From Calditrichota bacterium (GTDB taxonomy: Bacteria > Electryoneota > RPQS01), in contig JAGVEU010000343.1 of NCBI GenBank assembly GCA_020057985.1, positions 1-17,099 on the forward strand: 17,099 bases of DNA, read 5' to 3'. Of this stretch, positions 8,300 to 16,492 are shown in pieces; the first letter of the stretch is position 1; every line of letters begins with the position of its first letter. The notes under the pieces are model-generated. The model had not been told where the DNA came from. It made no database searches and worked only from the letters and a program-made list of their open reading frames with translations. Position numbers and translations under genes: made by a program.

Positions 8300-11200
8300 C
8301 TACGGCCAAACCGCCTTCACATAGTAAAAATACTTGGTCGGTCTACCTACGAAATTTGGGTCTGTCCACGAATTGGAAAAGGTACTGTCGAGCAGTTGGC
8401 CGGTTCCGCCGGGAATCGTGTCTCCATAGATGTAGAAATGATTCGCGAACTGCGGCCAGTTCAATACAGTGGTTCCGCTGAGGAACTTAATGACGAGATT
8501 CCGTACCGAGCCGCGCAGCCAATGCTCGTCCATTCCGATGTCGGGATTCGAGCCTGAGGGTTTCGGGCGGACATCCCCTTCGAAGTCAGTGACAACAAGA
8601 CCGTTGTTGTCACCCACGCCGATGCAATGGCTGTAGTCGTCCAGATGGAAATCGCCACCCGCTACGTTGATCAACAGCGGATCGATAAAGATGTTATTGT
8701 AGGAATCAACGGGGTCGCCGTTCAGGTTCGCGCCGGTAATCACTCCAATGCCGACCGGTCCTTCAACTGGGTTGTTGTTAAAGAAAGTGACATTCCCGCC
8801 AGTGTTGCCGAAGAAATCACAATAGCCAACTTGGCTGGCTGCACTGGCTTCGAAGTAGATTCCCGGTCCATTCGAGAAGGCAATGATGCAACTGTTGATG
8901 ACCGGTGAGCTACTCCACATCCACACGCCTGCACCGGCCGTCGCCGTGTTGCTATAGATCGTGCAATGCCGCAGAGTCGGCGAGGAATTCCAGTCAATGC
9001 CAACTCCTCCGCCGAGGGTCGCTGAATTACCGGTTATAAGGCAATTGGTGAAGTTCGCTGTGGATCGCCAGCACCATACCCCGCCTCCGCGTCCATTGCC
9101 TGCATTGTTGGTGATCTGACAATTGGTGAAGGTAGGAGATGAGCGATCTCCACATACTACGCCGCCCCACAGACTGGCTCCCGTGTTATTCGCGATGTTG
9201 CATCCCGTGAAGATCGGGGAACTCAGCCGGAAGTAGACGCCGCCGCCATTCGTGGCGGTGTTAGCCATGATCGTGCAAGTGTCAAAGATGGCGTTGGCCA
9301 GAGTGTCGCAGTACACTCCGCCCGCGTCCCAGGAAGCCGAGTTGCCAGTGATTTGGCAATGCCGGAGCGTCGGTGAAGCTGCTGTGTCACACCACATCCC
9401 TCCGCCGTTCAGAGCCCAGTTGCTGTTGATCAGGCAGGTATCGAAGGTGGCCGTCGAATACCGGACGTAGACTCCGCCGCCGGCTCCGGGCCAAGCGGTC
9501 GAGTTGCTGTAGATGTTGCACTGCGTGAAGATCGGCGAAGAGTTGATGCAGCACACTCCGCCGCCGTACCGCTCTGCTGAGCTGTTGCGAATGGTGCAGT
9601 AGGAGAACGTGGGTGAAACACCTCGGCAAAACACCGCGCCGCCGCAGCTATCGGACCAGGTGGCTCCGGTGGCCCAGCCATTTTCAATCAGGCAATGGGT
9701 GAGTTGGCCTCCCGCAGAGGGGTGTGGTCCGAATCTCAGACCCCGCCAACGGTCGGTGCTCGAGGTTAGAATGGTCGTGAAGATAACGGGATTGCCGGCT
9801 GTTCCCACGGCTCTGAGTTGTCCGAGGATCTGAAAGGAGAACGGTCCGTGAAAGTCAAATGTCGTTCCGGGCTGAAGGGTCAGGATGGTGAAAGGGTTCA
9901 CCCAGATGTTTCCGGTCACGCAATACGTACCGGGACCCAAAGTGCCACTCAAAACTCCGGAGATGCCCGGGCATGGCACGGGATTCGAATTCTCGTCCAT
10001 GCCAATGTCCGGTAGTGAAGGTGGTGGATCCGGCCGCGGGCCTCCTTCAAAGTCAGTAAGCGGAGAATTCAAAGGATCGGCGGCGCCGATGCACCGGCTG
10101 GCAGGCAAGAGATGAAGATCAAAGGGACGAGTCACGAACCACGGACTTTGGAAGATGTTGGTGAAGGCGTCGCATGGATCTCCATTGACATTGCTGCCTG
10201 CAATCACGCCCAATCCGGGCGGTATGATGCCGGTGAAATCGCCGCCGCTGTTGCCGAAGAAATCGCAGAAACTGATGGCGCTACTCGAGCTGTTCGCGAA
10301 GTGTATGCCCGCGCCGGTCGAATAAGCAATGATGCAGCTATTGTGCGCAGGCCCCGCTGATGGTTGAGAATCCTGACAATAGGATCCGCCCCCTAATCCG
10401 TTAGCAACATTATCGCTCATGGTGCAGAATGCATAGGTCGGCGTGCTGGTGTTGTCACACCAGACGCCGCCGCCGTCCCGCATCGCCGTATTCTGACTGA
10501 TGCTGCAATTAGAGAAGGTGGGTAGGGCGTGCCAGAAGCAATATACTCCACCGCCATCCAAGGTATTAGCCCAGTTTTGGAAGATGGAGCAATCGGTGAA
10601 GAAGGCGCTATCCCTCTCGATCCACACTCCTCCGCCGTTTCCCGACTGGCACGTGTTCCCCCGGATTTCACATTTATTGAATCTCTCTGCACCATAGACG
10701 CACAGCACGCCGGCTCCTCCCCACCAGTTGGAGGGATGCGAGCTGAGGGTCCTGTTATTTTCGATGTTGCAGGTATCGAAGATGGCTCGGGAATACTCAC
10801 AATACACCCCGCCGCCGCAGGCATCCGCATAGTTTTCGAGCATCTGGCAATGGGAGAAGCGGGGTGATGCCTGAAAGCAGTATACCCCGCCGCCGCACAT
10901 ATCGGCGAGCGAGGGTCCGGTAGCATAGCCCTTCTCAATGTTGCAAGCAACAAGCTGACTGTTGGAACTAACAGGACCCAAAAAGCGCAGACCGCGCCAA
11001 CGGTTTATTCCGGTTTGGTTGGTCGTGAATTGGATAGTACCCGGGTTCCCGATCGCCGTCAGCGTTCCGTAGATCTTGAAGGAGAAAGGACCTTGAAAAT
11101 CCAGGGTCGTGGGCGGAATAATAGTCAGGCTGGCGCTGGTGTCCACGCGGATATCTCCTGTAACCATGAAGTATCCCGGTCCTAAGGTTCCGCTCAGAGG

Positions 11201-11512
11201 TCCCGAAAGACCTGCGCCCGGTTGGGCATTTGGGTCTTCATCCATGCCGATGTCGGGGCTGGATCCGGGCGGGTCGGGTCGAATGCCACACTCAAAATCC
11301 GTGAGCGGGGGATTCAAGGGATCGGCGGCGCCGATGCACCGGCTGATGGGGAAAAGGTGAAGGTCCCAAGGGTGATTCACAAACGACGGATTGCCAAAGA
11401 TGTTGGTAAACGCATCGCAGGGATCCCCGTTGGCATTGTTGCCGAAAATCGCGCCCAGCCCGGGTGGCACCATGCCTCCGAAATCGCCGCACTGTTGCCG
11501 AAAAAATCGCAA
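8300..11512 (-). CDS. Giant secreted beta-helix protein, 3' part (after frameshift)
   Basis: This is the downstream frame of a broken gene that really begins at 12516. The open frame of 1070 residues has only a TTG at 11512, with no ribosome binding site and no signal peptide, so it is not an independent gene; homology to the sister modules places the true join near 11490. It encodes the end of module 1, all of modules 2 and 3, and a 74-residue Fn3-like tail. Each module has a cap (GTLGPG...TGDI...LDF-GPFSF), then many right-handed parallel beta-helix coils (GGGVYC...SPxFTNCxI...N), then a choice-of-anchor Q-like ending (CIGAADPLN...DFEGG-RPDP...PDIGMDE). No pectate-lyase-type catalytic residues were identified, and there is no T9SS YPNPFN domain at the end. 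A surface or released binding protein is inferred. Confidence 0.8.
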   Translation of the reverse strand: MRFFRQQCGDFGGMVPPGLGAIFGNNANGDPCDAFTNIFGNPSFVNHPWDLHLFPISRCIGAADPLNPPLTDFECGIRPDPPGSSPDIGMDEDPNAQPGAGLSGPLSGTLGPGYFMVTGDIRVDTSASLTIIPPTTLDFQGPFSFKIYGTLTAIGNPGTIQFTTNQTGINRWRGLRFLGPVSSNSQLVACNIEKGYATGPSLADMCGGGVYCFQASPRFSHCQMLENYADACGGGVYCEYSRAIFDTCNIENNRTLSSHPSNWWGGAGVLCVYGAERFNKCEIRGNTCQSGNGGGVWIERDSAFFTDCSIFQNWANTLDGGGVYCFWHALPTFSNCSISQNTAMRDGGGVWCDNTSTPTYAFCTMSDNVANGLGGGSYCQDSQPSAGPAHNSCIIAYSTGAGIHFANSSSSAISFCDFFGNSGGDFTGIIPPGLGVIAGSNVNGDPCDAFTNIFQSPWFVTRPFDLHLLPASRCIGAADPLNSPLTDFEGGPRPDPPPSLPDIGMDENSNPVPCPGISGVLSGTLGPGTYCVTGNIWVNPFTILTLQPGTTFDFHGPFSFQILGQLRAVGTAGNPVIFTTILTSSTDRWRGLRFGPHPSAGGQLTHCLIENGWATGATWSDSCGGAVFCRGVSPTFSYCTIRNSSAERYGGGVCCINSSPIFTQCNIYSNSTAWPGAGGGVYVRYSTATFDTCLINSNWALNGGGMWCDTAASPTLRHCQITGNSASWDAGGVYCDTLANAIFDTCTIMANTATNGGGVYFRLSSPIFTGCNIANNTGASLWGGVVCGDRSSPTFTNCQITNNAGNGRGGGVWCWRSTANFTNCLITGNSATLGGGVGIDWNSSPTLRHCTIYSNTATAGAGVWMWSSSPVINSCIIAFSNGPGIYFEASAASQVGYCDFFGNTGGNVTFFNNNPVEGPVGIGVITGANLNGDPVDSYNNIFIDPLLINVAGGDFHLDDYSHCIGVGDNNGLVVTDFEGDVRPKPSGSNPDIGMDEHWLRGSVRNLVIKFLSGTTVLNWPQFANHFYIYGDTIPGGTGQLLDSTFSNSWTDPNFVGRPTKYFYYVKAVWP

Positions 11513-12460
11513 TAACTAATTGCGCTGCTGGAGCTGTTCCCAAAAAATATCCCTTCGCCGATGGAATAGGCGATAATGGTACTGTTGATAACCGGACCAA
11601 CCGTCGGTGACGAATCTTGGCAATAGGCCCCGCCGCCCCAACGGGCTGCGTTGTTGTCGCTCAGTGTGCAGAAGGCGTAGGTCGGCGTGCTCGTATTGTC
11701 ACACCATGTTCCACCACCATCCCTCGCTGCCTGATTGTAGCTGATATTGCAATTGGTGAAGGTGGGCACGGCATGCCAAAAACAATACACCCCGCCACCG
11801 TCTAAGGTGAAGGTTGCGTTCTGCAAGATGGCGCAATCCACAAACACAGCCGAATCCAACTCGATCCACGCTCCTGCGCCGTTTCCCATCTGTGTTTGGT
11901 TGTTACTAATGAAGCAGTTGGTGAAGCGTTCGGCGCCGTAGACGCACAACACCCCGCCCCCGCCCCACCAATTGAAGGGATGCGAACTCTGAGTCATGTT
12001 GTTGGTGATGGAACAGGTGTCAAAGATAGCCCGCGAGTTTTCGGAGTATATTCCACCTCCGCAAGCAACAGCGTAATTGTTCTGTATTTGACAATGAGCC
12101 AGATGAGGAGAAGACTGGAGGATATATACACCGCCCCCGCACTGGTCTGCGAACGAGGGTCCCGTCGCATAACCCTTCTCAATGACGCAGTAGGCGAGTT
12201 GGCTGGCAGAACTGACCAGCCCCAGAAAACGCAGGCTCCGCCACTGGTTCGGGGGCGTGCGATTGGTTGTGAAGATAATGGAGCTGCTGGTCGTCCCCTG
12301 AGCCGTGAGCACGCCATAGATCTTGAAGGAAAAGGTGTCCTGGAAGTCCAGAGTCGTGGGTGCAAAGATAGTCAGATTGGCACTGGTATCCACCCGAATG
12401 TCGCCGATGACGGTGAAATTCCCCGGTCCTAGCGTTCCGCTGAGTGGTCCCGAAAGCTGT
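8525..12460 (-). repeat. Three tandem modules of the beta-helix gene
   Basis: Module 1 is about 12460-11239, module 2 about 11211-9993 and module 3 about 9967-8525. The GTLGPG cap recurs at 12430, 11183 and 9937. After correcting the missing base the steps are 1248 and 1245 bp, exact multiples of three. Modules 1 and 2 are clearly similar at DNA level (for example GGATCGGCGGCGCCGATGCA on the plus strand near 11320 and again near 10075). Module 3 shares the cap and ending but has more helix coils (about 480 residues), so it expanded or is the older copy. Confidence 0.85.
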
Positions 12461-12516
12461 CCGAGGCATGTCTGTATGCAGGCAAGCAAGAATACAAATC
12501 GCAAAATGCACTTCAT
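11377..12516 (-). CDS. Giant secreted beta-helix protein, 5' part (before frameshift)
   Basis: This is the start of the same gene. The ATG at 12516 has AGGAGG at 12523-12528, six bases upstream, and opens a signal peptide (MKCILRFVFLLACIQTCLG, cleavage near 19). Residues 20 to about 342 are the cap and beta-helix coils of module 1 (GGGVYI, GGGIYS, GGGVYC, GGGAYC repeats ending ISYCDFFGNS). After that the frame is wrong: the sister modules continue GGDF, but here the reading becomes AAISEAW and stops at 11377 after 379 codons. Restoring one base gives a 1405-residue protein spanning 8300-12516. The family is a right-handed parallel beta-helix; in related proteins this fold serves for polysaccharide binding or cleavage, and only the fold is visible here. 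Confidence 0.8.
   Translation of the reverse strand: MKCILRFVFLLACIQTCLGQLSGPLSGTLGPGNFTVIGDIRVDTSANLTIFAPTTLDFQDTFSFKIYGVLTAQGTTSSSIIFTTNRTPPNQWRSLRFLGLVSSASQLAYCVIEKGYATGPSFADQCGGGVYILQSSPHLAHCQIQNNYAVACGGGIYSENSRAIFDTCSITNNMTQSSHPFNWWGGGGVLCVYGAERFTNCFISNNQTQMGNGAGAWIELDSAVFVDCAILQNATFTLDGGGVYCFWHAVPTFTNCNISYNQAARDGGGTWCDNTSTPTYAFCTLSDNNAARWGGGAYCQDSSPTVGPVINSTIIAYSIGEGIFFGNSSSSAISYCDFFGNSAAISEAWCHPGWARFSATMPTGIPAMRLPTSLAIRRL
11488..11506 (-). other. Frameshift site with adjacent slippery heptamer
   Basis: On the minus strand the sister modules read AACAG(T/C)GGCGG(C/A) where this copy reads AACAGTGCGG; one G is missing between 11491 and 11488. About a dozen bases upstream, at 11506-11500, lies T-TTT-TTC in the zero frame, a consensus -1 slippery heptamer. 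A -1 slip there would move ribosomes into exactly the frame used downstream. Modules 2 and 3 have GAT-TTC-TTC at this point, so only the broken copy carries the heptamer. The options are mutation, sequencing or assembly error, or frameshift rescue; the sequence alone cannot decide. Confidence 0.7.
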
Positions 12517-12660
12517 GGAAAACCTCCTATGGAAAGTTGTTTTGAGTCTCTTCGAAAAGTGGTGACAACCGCTTCTGCCCGTTCTGCTGGTATTCTTGCA
12601 AGCCAGAAAACGTGCACATATCCTGAGCGCAATACTTCATTCCAGTCGCGATGCCCCATC

Positions 12661-12689
12661 CATTTATGGGCTAACAATCATTCAATCAA
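12661..12689 (-). promoter_or_regulatory. Possible promoter for the beta-helix gene
   Basis: On the minus strand, TTGATT (12689-12684), a 17-base spacer and TAAATG (12666-12661) lie within the 243-bp gap before the ATG at 12516. The -35 is good and the -10 is moderate. The gap contains no convincing terminator, so read-through from the 12760-15876 gene is also possible. Confidence 0.35.
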
Positions 12690-12759
12690 GTGCCTACGCA
12701 TGGAGTACACGCTGCCGCGAGTCAATGTTGGATTGCTATATTTAAGTGAGCATCGCCTC

Positions 12760-15700
12760 TTATTCCCCCTCACAAGGTTGCAGGTTAGTGATAGCCGGAG
12801 CCACATTGACTTTCGTGGATCCGTCCTTGCAGCAGACCACGTCCCAGTTAATCTCGAAAGTCTTGCAACAGGCGCCATTCGCCAATTCCGGACATTTGGG
12901 TCTGGCCCAAACCTTGAACTTGTTGTGACTCACAATGCGCGAGGCTTGTCCTTTCACTCGCCACACCGGATCATCCGGTGAATCTCCCCACGAGAGTCTA
13001 TTGTGGTTAATATCCCACTTTGCTTCCCCTCCTCGATAATCGTCGTTGCCCCATTCCGTTCCGCCGTACGGATAATTCGTATTGTTATGCCGCTTATGTA
13101 CGGTGACAGGATTTGGAACTTCTGGTGTGGACGGATTGGGAGTAAATACTACAGAGTCCTGTGCATCTTTCGTGCATGTGCCCTTTGTATAAACGCGATC
13201 GCCTTTTGCGTCCTGTCCATGAGTCGGAGTGGCCGTGCGTTCTTCAACATTCCGATAGGTGAATTCCACTTTGACTCCGACATCTATCTTGTGTTGTACA
13301 CGCGTGCACGTGTGGATGATTTCACCAAGGGTAATTGCAACACTTTCGCAGCACTGTCCGAGCATTCTCTTTTCCACGGCAGGCTCAGCTTGTTTGGGCA
13401 CAACTGCAACTTTATTGGTGTCATTGTTATGGATCCCGATCCCTTCTTCGTTCAGAATTTTGCCATCAAGAATCGTAAAGGGAAGGACAACTGTTACGGA
13501 GTCACGCGTAGTATCCCAATCAAAAGTAATGTGCCCGCCGTATCGTTCTCCTGCCGTTGAGGTCGGCCAGTAGATTTCGCGGATAGTCTGTGGATCCACA
13601 GCAATATTCAACGTGTCCAAACTAAATCGCTGCAGGATCGAATCGTATTGCGCATCGAAGTCTGGAAAACCCGAATTGAAAACGGTGACGTAACACATGT
13701 CTTCAAAAACTCGGTTGTGTTTGTCCACGACGACTGCGTGAATCGTAGCAGGACCGGAGCTGACCTCCCGGAAATCTATGCAGGACATCCGACGCGAATT
13801 CCAGCCCCACGGATTGTCAAAGCTGGATCCCACAAGGATGCCGTTTACCTCGATACGGAAGCTATCCCACTGGGAAAAATGCACAAAATCTTGAAGGACA
13901 ATACAGTTCCATCCCTCTACGGTCGCCCCTTCCGGTGGCCATGAGATGAACGGACAAGGTTGATCGTAGATGCCTTCCAACACCGGGTCAACTGTGAGAA
14001 ATCCTCTTTGCCATGAATTCAGCGCCATGTCCACTGTTCCATTTAAGCTCCAGTCAACCAGACTATCCACAGTATCCGGATCATCGCCAATATATACGAA
14101 ATAGCCAATGTTCGGGAGTTCGTTGCCAGCCGAATCTGCCACTTGTGGATTCCAATGGAGTCGGATCGTATTCTCATTCACATACATGATCGTTAGTTCC
14201 GGCTCAGTGGCAACCTCAATGGCCGGTTCGGTGGCGATGCTCGCAGCCGGACCGATGAGTTCTATTCCTGTGCAGTCCTTTGCGTGGAGTCGAACTTGAT
14301 ACGTGGTGGACGCCTCAAGATCCAAAATGACTCCTTGGCCGTACTTTCCCCAATGAACTGCGGATACCCAAAATGGATCATCCTCATACGGAGCATAGCA
14401 TGGCAAAACATCAGAAGTGGCGAAGTTGTCGAGCGAAGACTCCACCATGTACTTTGTCATTTCACGATTGGAATCCAAGGGTAGCTCAAAGTAGATCGCT
14501 GTCGGACATGCGGCGCTGTGCAGGATGGGCCCTGGGGGTTCGACAGCCGGATGACATCCGGTTCCGCTTACGATGATACTGTCACGCGGCTTCTCAGGAT
14601 CAGAAGAAAAGAACTCAATCACTCCTTCAAAAGCATGGTCGAAAGTCGGGAGGAAGTTCACTTGAACAGGGAAAAGTTGCCCCGGTGCCACAATGAAACT
14701 TGAAGGAATCGCCTGCCACACATGCCCGGTGGTCGTCACAGAATCTACGCAAAGTGGCTCAGTGCCCGCGTTGGTCACAATCACGGACCCCACCGATAGG
14801 CTGCCGATGTACGCGGGAGCAAAGACGAGACTGTCTTCGCTCAACGAAATAATGCCGCCGCAGGGAGGCTCGCAAGTTTCGAGGGTTAGCGTGGCGCGGT
14901 AGTTCATGGGGACTGGCACGCCAGTGAAGTACATCGGCGCCACGAATGCGACATAGTTTCCCGGCGGCAGACACTCACTCGTGATGATCGTCGGAGTACA
15001 CACCTCGGAAACCTGTGCATAGGTAAGCAAATCGGCCGAATCGCACGGTTGGTAATCCACGATGCCAAACAACACCGGAAACTCAGCCTCCAGCAAGATA
15101 GAGACATGAGAAGTCTGCGATACAACAAACTCGTGCCAATCCGTGTCGCGGCAATTCTGTCCGCCCGAGCAAGTGTAAGTAAAGCCGACTCCGCAAAGAG
15201 GGAGATTAGGTAGTATTGCACCGAACACCGGTGGAGTCCGATGGCAGCCACCGTCACAATCCTCAGCATAATGATAGGGATTCGGTGTCTCGGGACACTC
15301 GATTATATCACCCGGTTGACACGGCACATTGCACCCCGCCTCTGCTATATTGATCACGTAATCTCCCGCCTCGACACCGAAACCGTCCACGACAAAAAAG
15401 TACTGATGGCCTGGAGTGAGCGGTAAATCGTTGATCTCGGATTGCATCCCGCAGGCATCATCATTACAGGCGACCGCGTGGCTTGGATCATCCTCAAACG
15501 CGAAGAGCCTCGTATTGTAGGATGATCCGCAGAGCGAGACGTTTACGGTGAGCATCTCCGTTGGAACATAGACATAGACCACATCCGGCGCATCACTTGG
15601 CGGGCACGGGACATCATGGTCGTTCATTGCCCCGAACGTTGTACCGTAATCGGTGAAGGGCAGCCCCGGAATCAGTGCCGGATTTCCGACATGTTCGCCT

Positions 15701-15876
15701 CCCTGATCCAATGAGTGACGTTCGACAGGTTTCAAAGGTGACTCCACACTGAGAAGGCTCGATATTTGCAAGCTCACAACCTCACGGGACGGATTGGCAG
15801 TGATCAGGGTCACTGCGGAGAGACAGCATAAAGCCAAGAGACCCATGCTGATTCGAAACAGACGCGATGTTTTCAT
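12760..15876 (-). CDS. Secreted multidomain protein with cysteine-rich C-terminus
   Basis: The product has 1038 residues. The start has GGAGG six bases upstream and opens a signal peptide (about 1-27, cleavage near ITA-NPS). Visible domains: PPC-like (bacterial pre-peptidase C-terminal) beta-sandwich about 82-178 (DVVYVYVP, NTRLFAF, GDYVINI); a second PPC-like domain about 215-333; HYDIN/choice-of-anchor D-like domain 341-441 (LVFAPAYIGS, VTNAGTEPL, SGTGC); Fn3-like domains about 449-548 and 558-640; Ig-like segment 641-735 (FISWPPEG, FRIEVNG). Residues 736-1038 match nothing I recognise and hold ten cysteines after 840, including three CC pairs (842-843, 1003-1004, 1015-1016). There is no YPNPFN/T9SS domain and no catalytic motif. 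An extracellular disulfide-stabilised protein is inferred, possibly expressed alongside the beta-helix gene 243 bp downstream. Confidence 0.88.
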   Translation of the reverse strand: MKTSRLFRISMGLLALCCLSAVTLITANPSREVVSLQISSLLSVESPLKPVERHSLDQGGEHVGNPALIPGLPFTDYGTTFGAMNDHDVPCPPSDAPDVVYVYVPTEMLTVNVSLCGSSYNTRLFAFEDDPSHAVACNDDACGMQSEINDLPLTPGHQYFFVVDGFGVEAGDYVINIAEAGCNVPCQPGDIIECPETPNPYHYAEDCDGGCHRTPPVFGAILPNLPLCGVGFTYTCSGGQNCRDTDWHEFVVSQTSHVSILLEAEFPVLFGIVDYQPCDSADLLTYAQVSEVCTPTIITSECLPPGNYVAFVAPMYFTGVPVPMNYRATLTLETCEPPCGGIISLSEDSLVFAPAYIGSLSVGSVIVTNAGTEPLCVDSVTTTGHVWQAIPSSFIVAPGQLFPVQVNFLPTFDHAFEGVIEFFSSDPEKPRDSIIVSGTGCHPAVEPPGPILHSAACPTAIYFELPLDSNREMTKYMVESSLDNFATSDVLPCYAPYEDDPFWVSAVHWGKYGQGVILDLEASTTYQVRLHAKDCTGIELIGPAASIATEPAIEVATEPELTIMYVNENTIRLHWNPQVADSAGNELPNIGYFVYIGDDPDTVDSLVDWSLNGTVDMALNSWQRGFLTVDPVLEGIYDQPCPFISWPPEGATVEGWNCIVLQDFVHFSQWDSFRIEVNGILVGSSFDNPWGWNSRRMSCIDFREVSSGPATIHAVVVDKHNRVFEDMCYVTVFNSGFPDFDAQYDSILQRFSLDTLNIAVDPQTIREIYWPTSTAGERYGGHITFDWDTTRDSVTVVLPFTILDGKILNEEGIGIHNNDTNKVAVVPKQAEPAVEKRMLGQCCESVAITLGEIIHTCTRVQHKIDVGVKVEFTYRNVEERTATPTHGQDAKGDRVYTKGTCTKDAQDSVVFTPNPSTPEVPNPVTVHKRHNNTNYPYGGTEWGNDDYRGGEAKWDINHNRLSWGDSPDDPVWRVKGQASRIVSHNKFKVWARPKCPELANGACCKTFEINWDVVCCKDGSTKVNVAPAITNLQPCEGE

Positions 15877-15894
15877 CGGTAACCTCCAGACAAG

Positions 15895-15923
15895 AATATA
15901 CAGCGCGCTCCACCGATTGTCAA
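15895..15923 (-). promoter_or_regulatory. Strong promoter for the 12760-15876 gene
   Basis: On the minus strand, TTGACA (15923-15918), a 17-base spacer and TATATT (15900-15895): a near-consensus sigma-70 promoter. The start point would be near 15888, only about 12 bases before the ATG at 15876. The GGAGG ribosome binding site (15887-15883) would then sit at the very 5' end of the messenger. Confidence 0.75.
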
Positions 15924-16072
15924 GGCTTTACCGAGGAAGTGAAAAAATACTCTAAGAGCAGAGCAGTTGCTCGAAGTGGCCGAGCTACGGGCACTTACAG
16001 AAAGTTTGTACCATTATAATGGTGCAAGGTGGTATTCGCTACGGAAAAATGTGTGGGATAGCAATGAGACGC

Positions 16073-16114
16073 CTCTCACCCCCCAACTCGCTTGGGGGGC
16101 AGGGGGGTTGAGAG
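16073..16114. repeat. G/C-run palindromic intergenic element
   Basis: Left arm CTCTCACCCCCC (16073-16084) and right arm GGGGGGTTGAGAG (16102-16114) are complementary except for one extra base. The centre contains another G6 run (16094-16099). The plus strand has two close G6 tracts (16094-16099 and 16102-16107). The right half (16094-16112) is repeated exactly, inverted, over 19 bases at 16974-16992. This looks like a small dispersed palindromic repeat. Confidence 0.65.
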
Positions 16115-16278
16115 TCGAAGGTTCATTTCTAGAGGGCTCAAGATTGTGTTTTCACAAGAGGCACACTTGTAATTTCCCTAAATCGAGCAGTCTGAAATCT
16201 TCGCTTTTAAGTCCTAATTTCTTCTTAGTTCATTATTAACAATATAATACGCGGGTTCCTCACAATATGACTATCTGC

Positions 16279-16307
16279 TTGTATCACAAATTTTCTTTTC
16301 GTATATT
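16279..16307 (+). promoter_or_regulatory. Predicted promoter for the RRM protein gene
   Basis: TTGTAT (16279-16284), a 17-base spacer and TATATT (16302-16307). The start point would be near 16314, giving a leader of about 180 nt before the ATG at 16493. Confidence 0.6.
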
Positions 16308-16360
16308 ATGGTTGCACGTGATTTCGGATTTTTGAATTCTCGACCACATGCTTTTATAAC

Positions 16361-16403
16361 GGCTCCACGCGGAGCCCTTCGCAGGCCTGTGTCACGGGAA
16401 GGT
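16361..16403 (+). promoter_or_regulatory. Structured leader of the RRM gene
   Basis: A perfect 6-bp stem GGCTCC-ACGC-GGAGCC (16361-16376) is followed by an outer CCTTC...GAAGG pairing (16376-16403) that encloses the palindrome CAGGCCTG. Both lie in the long untranslated leader. No known riboswitch or cold-shock leader was recognised; a regulatory role is inferred only from the structure and the leader length. Confidence 0.4.
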
Positions 16404-16492
16404 TTGGACAATCATGCTTTTTTCGGCTTGGCGATTGATTTCAGGTGGCAGTATTGGGGTGCCATCCCCGCAAGTCCGGAAAGGATCAAATA

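Larger units (their letters stand above)
15877..16492. other. Divergent intergenic region, no gene
   Basis: It lies between the leftward 1038-residue protein gene and the rightward RRM gene. It holds the leftward promoter (15895-15923), the G/C-run palindrome (16073-16114), the rightward promoter (16279-16307) and the structured RRM leader. The 90-codon frame at 15967-16239 runs through the palindrome and looks accidental. Confidence 0.75.

Noticed and set aside
11896..12432. 178-codon plus-strand frame opposite the beta-helix gene
   Set aside because: It is antisense to repeated, GC-rich coil-coding DNA, has no ribosome binding site or domain, and is explained as a shadow frame.
8525..12460. 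Regularly spaced short repeats that could suggest CRISPR
   Set aside because: The periodicity is in-frame coding of GGG-V-Y-C coils and whole modules, and the repeats diverge; there are no constant repeats with unique spacers and no cas genes.
12517..12759. Terminator between the 1038-residue protein gene and the beta-helix gene
   Set aside because: Only a 5-bp CCCAT/ATGGG pairing near 12655-12670 is seen and there is no T-run.
15967..16239. 90-codon plus-strand frame upstream of the RRM gene
   Set aside because: It runs through the G/C-run palindrome, has no ribosome binding site, and its composition looks random.
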